Notes: generated by a model not told the origin, from the letters alone. DNA of 64,000 bases from Saprospiraceae bacterium (GCA_026129545.1 JAHCHX010000004.1:232740-296739); one strand, 5' to 3'; positions 25,784 through 34,448 are shown, counted from the stretch's first letter. Translations and numbers: made by a program.

Positions 25784-26100
25784 TGTTCGTTGCTTGTTGG
25801 TTGTTTGTTGTTTGTTGCTTGTTGTTTGTTGCTTGTTGTTTGTTGCTTGTTGTTTGTTGCTTGTTGTTTGTTGCTTGTTGTTTGTTGTTTGTTGCTTGTT
25901 GTTTGTTGCTTGTTGCTTGTTGTTTGTTGTTTGTTGTTTGTTGCTTGTTGTTTGTTGTTTGTTGCTTGTTGTTTGTTGTTTGTTGTTGGTTGCTTGTTGT
26001 TGGTTGCTTGTTGTTGGTTGTTGGTTGTTTGTTGTTTGTTGTTTGTTGCTTGTTGTTTGTTGTTTGTTGTTTGTTGCTTGTTGGTTCGTTGGTTCGTTGC
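25784..26100. repeat. 7-bp tandem repeat array upstream of purD
   Basis: About 45 copies of a heptamer, mainly TTGTTTG and TTGCTTG (with TTGTTGG and TTGGTTG variants), run without interruption for ~315 bp, ending just before the purD ATG. Because 7 is prime to 3, all three frames read the same repeating peptide (Thr-Asn-Lys-Gln-Gln type on the minus strand). No gene is supported inside. It lies between purD and the divergent small Cys-rich gene, so it occupies the promoter region of both. Confidence 0.9.
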
Positions 26101-26169
26101 CTGCATCGTCAATTTTTAAAATGAACGGCGAAGGTACGCAGGCAGAATTTTTTTTGTTAAAAAGGCCTG

Positions 26170-26589
26170 TTGGTGCGGACAAACTGCCGCGAGTTTGTGT
26201 CTTTTGTGCTCGCAATTTTTTTCTGCTTGGAACGGCTGCTATCCATATTGTTTTCCGTCACATTGCTGCTGGCGACCATGCCTCCCAAGGTGGGCGGGGA
26301 TTGTTTTTATTGGGGTGGCATTTGCGTCGTTCAAGAAAGTTGCGCTGCCGACGCGGCGGCCTCCTGCGCTGCCGACCACTCAAAGGATGGCGATAAGGCT
26401 CCGGTTTGCCCAGCCCCAATATGTTGTGTCGCTGGCCCATGCTGTTGCCTGTGCCTGATGCCGGAGACCCCGCTGCTTCCCTCGGTCGTGTTGCCGACCG
26501 AACGAAGTGCCCGGGTTTTTGCCTGTGCCGTTTTTTTGCCTCAACAAGTTTGGCTCTCCGTCTGGAAGCCGCCCGCTTTTTCAGTTTGA
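26170..26589 (+). CDS. Small Cys-rich membrane/secreted protein, DUF6660-like
   Basis: Up to 139 residues; possible starts are TTG 26170, GTG 26173 and GTG 26197, and no ATG occurs early in the frame, so the start is uncertain. A hydrophobic segment (LAIFFCLERLLSILFSVTLLLAT) precedes a region with many Cys (GDCFYWGGICVVQESC, CPAPICCVAGPCCCLCL). The end VWLSVWKPPAFSV resembles the SIWQPPKL-type ending of the small DUF6660 proteins found near metal-efflux genes in Bacteroidota. I infer a secreted or anchored metal-binding protein. The next gene is another small Cys-rich secreted protein. Confidence 0.5.
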   Translation: MVRTNCREFVSFVLAIFFCLERLLSILFSVTLLLATMPPKVGGDCFYWGGICVVQESCAADAAASCAADHSKDGDKAPVCPAPICCVAGPCCCLCLMPETPLLPSVVLPTERSARVFACAVFLPQQVWLSVWKPPAFSV

Positions 26590-26605
26590 GTTTCTTCAAA
26601 ATGTT

Positions 26606-26680
26606 GAGGAGGGTTGAAAAATGTTTATGAAGGTTGATAATCAACTTTCATAATCCATCATCAACTTTTATCAACTCCTT
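26606..26680. repeat. GGTTGAT/ATCAACC hairpin repeat
   Basis: A nearly perfect palindrome, ATGAAGGTTGAT-A-ATCAACTTTCAT (26627-26651), surrounded by GGTTGAAAAATG- and ATCAACTTTTATCAAC-type fragments. Related to the elements at 56478-56609 and 63262-63393. Confidence 0.55.
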
Positions 26681-26722
26681 CCAAACCACTCTTTTTCAAA
26701 ACTTAAACTGAATTTTCGCATC

Positions 26723-26905
26723 ATGAAAAATAAAGCATTGGCGCTTGGCGCCGCTGTTCTGCTTGCCACTGGCATCGCTTTTTCGTTCGTCGGCACCAAC
26801 GGTCAGGTTTGCTGCCCGCCCGAACGCTGCAACATGGAAGCGCAAACTTGCGACGGCATTCCCTGTCCGATTGAGAATTGCCCGATTCCGTGCTGCAAGA
26901 AGTGA
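26723..26905 (+). CDS. Small secreted Cys-rich protein
   Basis: 60 residues. A clear signal peptide (KNKALALGAAVLLATGIAFSFVGTNG) is followed by a 33-residue mature part with eight Cys, in CC, C, C, C, C, CC order (QVCCPPERC...CDGIPC...CPIPCCKK). The Cys spacing and lack of other bulk suggest a disulfide-bonded peptide or a metal-binding protein. No family recognised. It follows the other Cys-rich gene by 133 bp and is ended by a strong terminator. Confidence 0.72.
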   Translation: MKNKALALGAAVLLATGIAFSFVGTNGQVCCPPERCNMEAQTCDGIPCPIENCPIPCCKK

Positions 26906-26934
26906 TGCTGCCACGGCAGTAGTATAAAATGAGA

Positions 26935-26974
26935 GAAGGCGAGGGTCGGAGAACGACCTTCGCCTTCGTTTTTT
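26935..26974 (+). terminator. Terminator after the 60-residue gene
   Basis: GAAGGCGAGGGTCG (26935-26948) pairs with CGACCTTCGCCTTC (26954-26967) with one wobble, followed by GTTTTTTG. Textbook intrinsic terminator. Confidence 0.85.
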
Positions 26975-27016
26975 GACTTTCGCCATGTGTGGGTCTTTCG
27001 ACATCCCACTATCAAT

Positions 27017-27658
27017 TCAGGCGTTCGCAGCGCCGCCGATGTTGTTGCGTCGAATCAGCATTTCCGCAAAAAGCAGGTTGGGCACCCAGCATAGCCACGA
27101 CACGATTTTGTACGCCTCCATGAAGGTCAATCCCAGCGCGCCTATCAAGAGCGGCAGCCAAATCCGAAGGGTGACGGCGGCGAAAGTGACGGCATAATTG
27201 CGGGTCATCCATCGCTCGTGCTGCCTGATGTCGCGTTGACGGGCCGCTTTGTAGGCAACAAAGCCAGTGCTGAGCCATGCGGTGGCCAATCCCGTGAATC
27301 CCAGTTGCGCGACCAAGCCTCCCGTAGCGTGCAATGCAAGATAGAGGCCAGCCAATCCGCTGCCTAACACCGCCAAGAAATAAATCGTGCCGGCGCGTCG
27401 GTGCCGACGCAGGTTGCCGTCGCGCCAACGACGCACAAACTGGAACCCTCCGATGGTCAAGGCTACCATGCCGCCGACGACATGAAGGTAGAAGGCGAGT
27501 TTCCAAGAGGGGCTTTCCCAGAGCGTGTCGCTTTTCAGGAACAAAAAACTTTTGCGCTCGCCGTCGAGGAATCGCGCGGAATAAGCAGTGATGCTCAACG
27601 CAAGAAGAATCACTGTTCCAAGCGCAATGGAGAGCGGTCGGCGGTTGTGTTGTCGCAT
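27017..27658 (-). CDS. DUF2306 membrane protein
   Basis: 213 residues, about six transmembrane helices. The conserved His-bearing helices of DUF2306 are visible: LAFYLHVVGGMVALTIGGFQF, HRRAGTIYFLAVLGSGLAGLYLALH, and DIRQHERWMTRNYAVTFAAVTLRIWLPLL. The spaced His and Arg residues on helices resemble cytochrome-b561/b-type haem sites, but haem binding is not established. It is co-directional with the DUF4159 gene, 6 bp apart, so the two are probably one transcript. Confidence 0.88.
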   Translation of the reverse strand: MRQHNRRPLSIALGTVILLALSITAYSARFLDGERKSFLFLKSDTLWESPSWKLAFYLHVVGGMVALTIGGFQFVRRWRDGNLRRHRRAGTIYFLAVLGSGLAGLYLALHATGGLVAQLGFTGLATAWLSTGFVAYKAARQRDIRQHERWMTRNYAVTFAAVTLRIWLPLLIGALGLTFMEAYKIVSWLCWVPNLLFAEMLIRRNNIGGAANA

Positions 27659-27664
27659 AGAGAC

Positions 27665-28333
27665 CTATTGAGTAAAGGCGAATTGAACGATGTTGGCGCC
27701 CATTTGCAGGGCTTTTTGACGGATCTCTGGCGGGTCGTTGTGCACGTCGTCCCAGCCGTCGCCGAGGTCGGTCTCGTAGTTGTAGAAGCAGATGAGGCGG
27801 CCTTGCCAGATAAGTCCGAAGCCTTGCGCGGGTTTGCCGTCGTGTTCGTGGATTTTTGGCATCCCGTTTTTGAATTCGTATTTCTGATGGTAGATGGGAT
27901 GGCTAAAGGGCAGCTCCACGAAGTCGAGTTCGGGGAACACTTTTTTCATGGCGGGGCGCACGAAGGGGTCGAGGCCGTAGTCGTCGTTGAGGATGAGGAA
28001 GCCGCCGCCTTCGAGGTAGGCGCGGAGGTTGCGGGCTTCGAGGTCGTTGAAGAGCATATTGCCGTGCCCTGTGGCATACACGATGGGGTAGTTGAAAATG
28101 TCGGCGCTACCCGGCTCCACGGTGGCGTATTCAAGGTCGAAGTTGGTGCGTAGGTTGTCGTTGCAAAACTTGGCCAAGTTTTTTAGCGAGTTCACATCGT
28201 TGTACCAGTCGCCGCCGCCGGAGTATTTGAGGAGGGCGAGTTTGAGCGTGGGTGGGTGGGCATGGGGAATGGGGATTGGGGATTTGAAGGCAGTAGCCAA
28301 CAAGAAAGGAAGAGCAAAAAGTATGTAGCGCAT
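27665..28333 (-). CDS. DUF4159 domain protein
   Basis: 222 residues, with a short N-terminal signal (MRYILFALPFLLATAFKSPIP). The mature part is the DUF4159 fold, a glutamine-amidotransferase-like Rossmann unit: LLKYSGGGDWYNDVNSLKNLAKF, PIVYATGHGNMLF, NLRAYLEGGGFLILNDDYGLDP, and GRLICFYNYETDLGDGW. DUF4159 proteins in Bacteroidota often accompany MoxR/BatA operons, but no such genes are here. The catalytic Cys of amidotransferases is not in place. It lies upstream of the DUF2306 gene in one probable operon. Confidence 0.9.
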   Translation of the reverse strand: MRYILFALPFLLATAFKSPIPIPHAHPPTLKLALLKYSGGGDWYNDVNSLKNLAKFCNDNLRTNFDLEYATVEPGSADIFNYPIVYATGHGNMLFNDLEARNLRAYLEGGGFLILNDDYGLDPFVRPAMKKVFPELDFVELPFSHPIYHQKYEFKNGMPKIHEHDGKPAQGFGLIWQGRLICFYNYETDLGDGWDDVHNDPPEIRQKALQMGANIVQFAFTQ

Positions 28334-28492
28334 TGTGTAAGTGTCAGATTTTGAAAATTATATCTTGATTCGCTAGGGTTTGTCAGATGCTCATGATTGT
28401 TGTCCATGATTTTGGGCAGATTGCGCTTTTAGCCATGCCCAAAGCCTAGCGGCGCGAAGTATGGTTTGAGGATACAGTTTGCTGCCTCAATC

Positions 28493-30187
28493 TCAAAACC
28501 GTGAATCGTCCACCCCTTCCAAAAACCGCCGTATCTCGCCCACGATGCTTTCCACGCACCCGTCTTCAAATGGCGAGCGCAACCCCGCCAGTTTCACCAA
28601 CTGAAGGAAGGACTGACTGCCGCCTGCTTTGCAGAGCCGCACATAATCGCTCCATGCTGCTTGGTGGTCTTGGCGGTCTTTCATCCAGAATTGGAAGGCG
28701 CAGATTTGTGCCAGCGTGTAGTCAATGTAGTAGAACGGTGAGTTGAAGATGTGGCTTTGCTTTTGCCACAGGCGACCTGCTTCGAGGTGTGGGTGGCCGT
28801 CGTAGTCGCGGTGTGGGAGATAGGTTTCTTCGAGCACGCGCCATGCGGCGTTGCGCTCGCTGGGTGTCATGCCGGGGTTTTGGTAAATGATATGCTGGAA
28901 TTCGTCCACTGCCACGCCGTAGGGCAAAAACTGGATGGCGCCGCTGAGGTGCATGAAGTAGTATTTGTCCGTCTGGTCGCCGAAAAAGAGGGGCATCCAG
29001 CGCCAAGTGAAAAACTCCATGCTCATGGAGTGAATTTCGGCTGCGTCGTTGGTAGGCCAGTGATATTCCTCGAAGGGAAAGGCGCTGCTGCTCCACACTT
29101 GGAAGGCGTGGCCGGCCTCGTGCGTGAGCACGTCAATGTCGCCACTGGTGCCGTTGAAATTGGAAAAGATAAACGGTGCGCCGAACTTGCTCATGTAGGT
29201 GCAGTAGCCGCCTGTGGCTTTCCCGTCGCGGTTCACCAAATCCATGAGCCGGGTGTTTTGCATGAACTGGAAAAAAGTGTCGGTCTCGGGGCTGAGTTCG
29301 CGGTACATTTTGGCGGCGCTGGCCACTATTTCGTCGGGTGTGCCGAGCGGCTTGGGGTTGCCGGACGGGAATTTGTATTCCTCGTCGTAGTATTTCAGCT
29401 TTTCGATGCCGAGGCGTTTGCGCTGTCGCTCGTAGAGTTCGGAGGCGAGAGGCACGATAACTTCGCGCACTTGTCGCCGAAAATTGGCCACCATGTCGGG
29501 GGTGTAGTCGGAGCGGCGCATTCGCGCGTAGCCGACTTGCACAAAATTCTTGTAGCCCAGTTCGCGGGCGATTCGATGGCGCACTTTCACCATTTTATCA
29601 AAAATATGCTCCATAGCGGGGGCGTTTTGGGCGAAAAAGCCCCATTTTGCCTCGGTGGCATTTTTGCGCGTCTCGCGGTCGTCCGAAAGTTCGAGGGGGT
29701 GGATACTGCTCAGGTTGTAGGTTTTGCCCCTGAACTCGATTTTGGCCTGCGCCTTCAGTTTGGTGTATTCGGTGCTAAGCGTGTTTTCTTGCTGCAAGTC
29801 CTCGAGGATGGAGGGTTTGAATGTTTTGAGCGAGAGCTCGGCCAGCGTGAAAAGCTGCCCGCCGAATTTTTGTTCCAAAATGTGTCTGAAAGGCGAATCG
29901 AGCAATGCTTGGAAGAAACGGTTGTTGAGCTCCTCGAAAGAAGGCAGGTTCTCGTCGAAGTATTCGTTTTCCTGCTCGTAGAATTTGTTGGTGGTATCGG
30001 AGGTGTGGCGGATGTAGCAGAGGTTGTACATCGTCCAGAACTCTTCGCGCACTCGATTGAGTTGGCTGAGGCTGTCGCTTTGCTCGTCGGCAGATTGAGC
30101 GTTTTGAAAACGGAGCAGGTGTTTTTCAAAATTTTGCGACACCGTGGTTATTTCGGGACGCACGTAGGTAAAGGTTTCAAAGCTCAT
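28493..30187 (-). CDS. M3 family oligoendopeptidase
   Basis: 564 residues from ATG 30187 (MSFETFTYVRPEIT), preferred to an in-frame upstream start. The HExxH zinc site is DVLTHEAGHAFQVWSS, with the second-site Glu in the following helix (HSMSMEFFTWRW). The remainder is the mostly helical PepF/M3B fold. Length is normal (~560-600). Cytoplasmic peptidase of small peptides. The opposite-strand OMP-like gene starts 79 bp upstream, and the spacer has the same 17-bp GGTTGATGAGGGTTTAT sequence found in the array region. Confidence 0.94.
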   Translation of the reverse strand: MSFETFTYVRPEITTVSQNFEKHLLRFQNAQSADEQSDSLSQLNRVREEFWTMYNLCYIRHTSDTTNKFYEQENEYFDENLPSFEELNNRFFQALLDSPFRHILEQKFGGQLFTLAELSLKTFKPSILEDLQQENTLSTEYTKLKAQAKIEFRGKTYNLSSIHPLELSDDRETRKNATEAKWGFFAQNAPAMEHIFDKMVKVRHRIARELGYKNFVQVGYARMRRSDYTPDMVANFRRQVREVIVPLASELYERQRKRLGIEKLKYYDEEYKFPSGNPKPLGTPDEIVASAAKMYRELSPETDTFFQFMQNTRLMDLVNRDGKATGGYCTYMSKFGAPFIFSNFNGTSGDIDVLTHEAGHAFQVWSSSAFPFEEYHWPTNDAAEIHSMSMEFFTWRWMPLFFGDQTDKYYFMHLSGAIQFLPYGVAVDEFQHIIYQNPGMTPSERNAAWRVLEETYLPHRDYDGHPHLEAGRLWQKQSHIFNSPFYYIDYTLAQICAFQFWMKDRQDHQAAWSDYVRLCKAGGSQSFLQLVKLAGLRSPFEDGCVESIVGEIRRFLEGVDDSRF

Positions 30188-30266
30188 GGCGTAATAACAA
30201 GGTTGATGAGGGTTTATGGGGGGGTTGAGGCCTGATTGTTTATTTTCGCCGCAAAAAACGAGAAAA

Positions 30267-31001
30267 ATGACACGACTTGTATTTGCATTTCTGCTGATGA
30301 TGGTCTTTTGCGGACAAATGGCTGCCCAATCCACGGCTTATGTGTTCAAAGGGGGGCCCAGCTTGGCCAACCAAAAATGGGACAACAGCTTGAACCGCCA
30401 GTTTTTGCTTCGATACCATGCGGCTTTGGCATTGGAGTCCATCAACAACGACGATGACCGGTTTTCGCTTTATGGCCAGTTTGGCTATCATGTGAGGGGC
30501 AGCGCCATCCGTTTTCGCACGTTCAACATCAACTCCGGCGTGTTGGGCAATTTGTTTACCCAGCCCTTCGAGTTCAACAATCTTTCGCTGCAATTGGGTG
30601 CCAAGTTTCGCAAGCCAATGGCTTCCAGAGACAACAACCTTTTTTACTTCGGCGGGTTGCGTGGCGATTACAATTTAAACGATAATCTCGCCGAATTGCA
30701 AAACATTTTCGTGTGCAACAGAGGCTCGTTGCCACTCGTGGGGGGCACGCAGAAGTGGCTCTTCGGCCTTTCGTTGGGCGGGGGCATCGAGTTCAAGTTC
30801 AGCGAGCTCACGGGCGGCCAAATCGAGCTGTCGTTCCATCCCGACATAACGCCCCAATACCGCCAAGGGCCGATTCCCAATGTGATTGACCAATGCGCCG
30901 GCACCACTTACACCATCCCCGAACGCCGCATCCGCAACACGACCATCGAACTGTCTTTCGGCCTGCGGCTGCTGCGCAAAGTGGTGTATTTGGAGGAATA
31001 A
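30267..31001 (+). CDS. Outer-membrane beta-barrel-like protein
   Basis: 244 residues from ATG 30267. The signal peptide MTRLVFAFLLMMVFCGQMAAQ is followed by short amphipathic strands (FKGGPSLANQKW, FSLYGQFGYHVRG, LSLQLGAKFRKPM, LFYFGGLRGDYNL, FGLSLGGGIEFKFS, and the terminal IELSFGLRL). The layout fits the PorT/OmpA-like ~8-strand barrel common in Bacteroidota, but I cannot name the family. It is transcribed away from the M3 peptidase. Confidence 0.7.
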   Translation: MTRLVFAFLLMMVFCGQMAAQSTAYVFKGGPSLANQKWDNSLNRQFLLRYHAALALESINNDDDRFSLYGQFGYHVRGSAIRFRTFNINSGVLGNLFTQPFEFNNLSLQLGAKFRKPMASRDNNLFYFGGLRGDYNLNDNLAELQNIFVCNRGSLPLVGGTQKWLFGLSLGGGIEFKFSELTGGQIELSFHPDITPQYRQGPIPNVIDQCAGTTYTIPERRIRNTTIELSFGLRLLRKVVYLEE

Positions 31002-31080
31002 AGTCACGAAGAGTCGAAGACTTGAGGGATTCTGGTTTTTTGTGCATAGCCCTACACCCCAAACCCTCAAACCAAAACCC

Positions 31081-31422
31081 TCAAATTCCTTTTAATTCCT
31101 CCCAATACTCGACGGCGCGGCGGGTGTGGGGGATGCAAATGGACCCGCCCACCATGTTGGCGACGGCGAAAATCTCGAAAATCTGGTCGGTGGTGACATC
31201 GAGTTCGTGGCATTTGCCGAGGTGATACTTGATGCAGTCGTCGCAGCGCAGCACCATGGAGGCCACGAGGCCGAGCATTTCCTTGGTGCGCACATCGAGC
31301 GCGCCCGCTTGGTAGGTTTGGTTGTCGAGGCTCCAGAATCGTTTGATTACTTTGTTGTCGTGAGCCAAAATGCGCTCGTTCATGCGGGCGCGGTAGTCGT
31401 TGAATTCGGTGACGAGAGACAT
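31081..31422 (-). CDS. Carboxymuconolactone decarboxylase/AhpD-like protein
   Basis: 113 residues. The CxxC of AhpD-like proteins is VLRCDDCIKYHLGKCHEL, with the following helix and conserved His. The front helix is DVRTKEMLGLVASMV. The family has peroxidase-associated disulfide reductase and decarboxylase members; the CxxC with a distal His favours the AhpD-like redox type. Small single domain of usual length. Antisense to the OMP-like gene, with 79 bp between stops. Confidence 0.92.
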   Translation of the reverse strand: MSLVTEFNDYRARMNERILAHDNKVIKRFWSLDNQTYQAGALDVRTKEMLGLVASMVLRCDDCIKYHLGKCHELDVTTDQIFEIFAVANMVGGSICIPHTRRAVEYWEELKGI

Positions 31423-31530
31423 TTTTTATTGAGTTGTGGATGTGGTGACTGGTTGAGCAAGCAAGGTTTGAAACTTTAAAAGCAAAGGTCGCAATTCCGC
31501 TATCCTAAATTTTTCTCACATACCCTGCCT

Positions 31531-31983
31531 ATGCGTGTTGTTGTTCAGAGGGTCTCACAGGCCTCCGTAGTCATTGACCATCAGGAAAAGTCCCGCATCG
31601 GATGGGGGCTGCTCATCCTGCTCGGCATTGAGCAGGACGATTCGGAAGAGGACATCGAATGGCTCAGCAAAAAAATAGCTGCCCTGCGTATTTTTTCCGA
31701 TGAAGATGGCCTGATGAACAAGTCGGTGCAAGACATTGCGGGAGAGATGCTCGTGGTGAGTCAGTTCACCCTGCATGCAAGCACGAAAAAAGGCAACCGC
31801 CCCTCGTTCATCAAAGCTGCGCGACCCGAAAAGGCGATTCCGATGTATGAGCGATTTGTGGAAGTGCTCCAGCGCGAGTCAGGGAGGCCCGTGCTGACGG
31901 GCGAGTTTGGTGCCGACATGAAAGTATCGCTGCTGAACGACGGCCCTGTGACGATTTTGATGGACTCGAAACAACGGGAATAA
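31531..31983 (+). CDS. dtd: D-aminoacyl-tRNA deacylase
   Basis: 150 residues, complete. DTD removes D-amino acids wrongly attached to tRNA. The two active-site signatures are present: VVSQFTLHA (SQFTL) and LNDGPVTILMDSKQ (NDGPVTI). The N-terminal MRVVVQRVSQASV is standard. The length is typical (145-150). Its terminator is the hairpin at 31989. Confidence 0.95.
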   Translation: MRVVVQRVSQASVVIDHQEKSRIGWGLLILLGIEQDDSEEDIEWLSKKIAALRIFSDEDGLMNKSVQDIAGEMLVVSQFTLHASTKKGNRPSFIKAARPEKAIPMYERFVEVLQRESGRPVLTGEFGADMKVSLLNDGPVTILMDSKQRE

Positions 31984-31988
31984 AAAAA

Positions 31989-32014
31989 AGCCCCCGGACT
32001 TTCGTCCGAGGGCT
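31989..32014 (+). terminator. Terminator after dtd
   Basis: Arms AGCCCCCGGAC and GTCCGAGGGCT (31989-31999 and 32004-32014) pair with one mismatch and a TTTC loop. It starts 6 bp after the stop codon. Confidence 0.75.
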
Positions 32015-32247
32015 AAACCCCAAAAAACCAAATGAAAACAATCTTCCTACCTAATATCTTGAGGGTTTTCCAAACTTTGTTTTGAATCGCCCCTTATTGT
32101 CGCTTTCACACATTCTAACGCGGGTTTCAAAAAAAGTAACGCCTCCGAATAAAATTTTTTTTGAAAAAAATATTTCACCCGACCAACGAATAAAACGCGC
32201 AAGGCATTTTTCCTTTGTTCCTTCTTCACACTCAATCGTTTCTGACT

Positions 32248-32718
32248 ATGCACACCGTTCTCAATACCATCCATTCTTACAACAGGTACTTACTTCTTAT
32301 CGCCTTGGCCTACGTCCTTTATCGGGCCTACACGGGCTGGTTGGGTCGCAAGGATTACACCAAAAACGACAATACGGCAGCGGCGGCGCTCTTGGGGCTG
32401 ACGCACCTTCAATTGCTCATCGGCCTCATCCAATACGCCTTTACGAGTGGCTACACGAAGGCAGCCTTCGCCAACATGGGCGCTGCCATGAAAAACGAGT
32501 GGCTTCGCTATTTTGCAGTGGAGCACATTACCGCCATGCTCTTGGCAGTGGTTTTCATTCAGTTGGGGCGCACATTCTCCAAGAAGGCTACGAACAGCGT
32601 GGACAAGCACAAAAAACTGGCGATTTACACGACCGTCGGTTTGTTGCTGATTGTTGTGTCGCTGGCATCCAAAGGGCTGTTGTTCAGCTCGCTCGCATCG
32701 GTGGGGGCTTCGGAATGA
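32248..32718 (+). CDS. Membrane protein with four helices
   Basis: 156 residues from ATG 32248 (MHTVLNTIHSYNRYLLLIALAYVLYRAY). Four hydrophobic segments, the third in EHITAMLLAVVFIQLG. The pattern HSYNRYLLL, LGLTHLQLLIGLIQYAF and AVEHITAML suggests a cytochrome-b561/DUF-type small membrane protein common in Bacteroidota. His residues on three helices could bind haem, but I cannot confirm it. Followed by a hairpin terminator, then hisS. Confidence 0.75.
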   Translation: MHTVLNTIHSYNRYLLLIALAYVLYRAYTGWLGRKDYTKNDNTAAAALLGLTHLQLLIGLIQYAFTSGYTKAAFANMGAAMKNEWLRYFAVEHITAMLLAVVFIQLGRTFSKKATNSVDKHKKLAIYTTVGLLLIVVSLASKGLLFSSLASVGASE

Positions 32719-32744
32719 ACTTTTTGCCGATATTTGTGCCGTTG

Positions 32745-32788
32745 AAACAAACCTCTGGGAGACAACCTCTCGGAGGTTTGTTTTTCCA
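32745..32788 (+). terminator. Terminator or attenuator before hisS
   Basis: AAACAAACCTC (32745-32755) and GAGGTTTGTTT (32773-32783) pair perfectly, followed by TTCC after five T. It lies only 18 bp before the hisS ATG, so it could end the membrane-protein message or regulate hisS. Confidence 0.7.
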
Positions 32789-32800
32789 AAAAAATCTGTC

Positions 32801-34153
32801 ATGCAAAAACCTTCCCTACCCGAAGGCACCCGCGACTTTGGCCCAGAACAGGTGCGCAAACGGACCTTTATTTTTGACACGATTCGCTCGGTGTTTGTCA
32901 AGTTCGGCTTCCAACCGTTGGAAACGCCCGCGATGGAAAACCTCTCGACGCTCACCGGCAAATACGGCGACGAGGGCGACAAACTTTTGTTCAAAATCCT
33001 CAACAACGGCGATTTCCTGAAAGAGGCGAACCAAGAGGCGCTGGCTGCCAAAGACTCGAACAAACTCACGCCGAGCATCGCCAAACGCGGCCTGCGTTAC
33101 GACCTCACCGTGCCTTTCGCCCGCTATGTGGTGATGAATCGCCACGCGCTCGCTTTCCCCTTCAAACGCTACCAAATCCAGCCCGTGTGGCGCGCCGACC
33201 GACCGCAACGAGGCCGCTACCGCGAGTTTTTCCAGTGCGACGCCGATGTCATCGGCTCGGACAGTTTACTCTACGAGGCCGAACTGACGCAGATTTACGA
33301 CGAGGCGTTTGCTCGTCTGGGCGTTCCGGTCGTCATCAAAATCAACAACCGCAAAATCCTGTTTGGCATCGCAGAAGCTGCCGGTATCGCCGACAAATTC
33401 ATGGACATGACGGTGGCGATTGACAAGTTGGACAAGGTGGGCATCGAGGGTGTGCGCGAAGAACTGACCGGGCGTGGCATTTCCGAAAAGGCTGTTTCGA
33501 TGATTGAAAAAATGTTGGGAGTCGGTGACTTGGACGCGCTTAAACCTTTTTTTGCGAAAAGCGAGACAGGCCAAAAAGGCGTGGAAGAACTCGCCCGCGT
33601 GTTCCGTCTTTTGGAAAAAACGAACTTGACGAACGAAGTCAAATTCGACATCACGCTGGCGCGGGGGTTGACTTACTACACGGGCTGCATTTTTGAGGTC
33701 GCCGCCAAAAATTTCAAAATGGGCAGCATCGGCGGCGGCGGTCGCTACGCCGATTTGACGGGCGTGTTCGGCGTGCCGGGGCTGTCGGGCGTAGGCATTT
33801 CTTTCGGCGCCGACCGCATCTACGACGTGATGGAGGGGCTGAATTTGTTCCCCGAAACACTGACCGAAAGCGTGAAAATCATGCTCGCCTCTTTCGACGA
33901 ACCGACGTTCGAGTATGCTTTTCAATGCGTCACCGCGCTCCGGCAGGCAGGGGTGGCCGCCGAACTTTACCCCGAACCGGGCAAGTTGAAAAAGCAGTTC
34001 GAGTACGTCGCCAAGCGCAACATCCCCTACATCGCCATCGCGGGCGAGACGGAAATGCAGAGCGGGACTTTGACGGTGAAAAATCAGAAAACGGGGGAGC
34101 AGGAGGTGATGGGGGTGGGGGAGATTGTAACCTTACTTGCATCTTTGCTTTAG
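32801..34153 (+). CDS. hisS: Histidyl-tRNA synthetase
   Basis: 450 residues from ATG 32801 (MQKPSLPEGTRDFGPEQV); the frame extends 150 bp upstream but not as part of the family. Class II signatures: motif 1 region with FGFQPLETPAMENL, motif 2 RYDLTVPFARYV, YREFFQCDADVIG as HisRS-specific, ARGLTYYTGCIFEV and GGGRYADL as the HisA/HisB motifs, and an anticodon-binding C-terminal domain. Length typical. It is the last gene before the AT-rich nuclease island. Confidence 0.96.
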   Translation: MQKPSLPEGTRDFGPEQVRKRTFIFDTIRSVFVKFGFQPLETPAMENLSTLTGKYGDEGDKLLFKILNNGDFLKEANQEALAAKDSNKLTPSIAKRGLRYDLTVPFARYVVMNRHALAFPFKRYQIQPVWRADRPQRGRYREFFQCDADVIGSDSLLYEAELTQIYDEAFARLGVPVVIKINNRKILFGIAEAAGIADKFMDMTVAIDKLDKVGIEGVREELTGRGISEKAVSMIEKMLGVGDLDALKPFFAKSETGQKGVEELARVFRLLEKTNLTNEVKFDITLARGLTYYTGCIFEVAAKNFKMGSIGGGGRYADLTGVFGVPGLSGVGISFGADRIYDVMEGLNLFPETLTESVKIMLASFDEPTFEYAFQCVTALRQAGVAAELYPEPGKLKKQFEYVAKRNIPYIAIAGETEMQSGTLTVKNQKTGEQEVMGVGEIVTLLASLL

Positions 34154-34244
34154 AAGATATGAACGATGCCATAATTTTACGCACCAAAAAGAGCTCAAAT
34201 GCAGATTTGACATTCATTTCTGCTAGTTTAAATTGCGTAAAGTC

Positions 34245-34448
34245 ATGAAACAAATTAATCTTTCTGAAAAAGACTACAAAAGACTACGCCGTTTGCTAAG
34301 GTACCATGAAAAGATGTATGGTAATGAGGAAACAGCATGGTCATTTCAAGATTTGGTTGATCTTCAGGAAATAGGAACAGAGATTGCTGGGATTTTAACT
34401 TCGTACTTAAAAACTAAAAATGCCAAGGATCTTCTCAACTCAAAGTAA
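34245..34448 (+). CDS. Small unknown protein preceding nuclease
   Basis: 67 residues from ATG 34245 (MKQINLSEKDYKRLRRLLRYHEKMYG). Two or three predicted helices, basic at the N-terminus, no signal peptide. Not recognised. It overlaps the nuclease start by 29 bp, which points to coupled translation. Both have much lower GC than their neighbours, consistent with a joint transferred cassette. A role as an inhibitor or partner of the nuclease would be speculative. Confidence 0.5.
   Translation: MKQINLSEKDYKRLRRLLRYHEKMYGNEETAWSFQDLVDLQEIGTEIAGILTSYLKTKNAKDLLNSK

Noticed and set aside
25784..26100. CRISPR-like array
   Set aside because: The units are 7 bp, contiguous and without spacers, so this is a microsatellite.
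25784..26215. N-terminal extension of PurD through the heptamer array
   Set aside because: The frame is open only because the repeat has no stop. The residues are Thr/Asn/Lys/Gln repeats absent from PurD, and a good family-standard ATG exists at 25783.
28751..30235. Open frame of 494 codons on the + strand
   Set aside because: Antisense to the M3 peptidase, whose HExxH and family match are clear.
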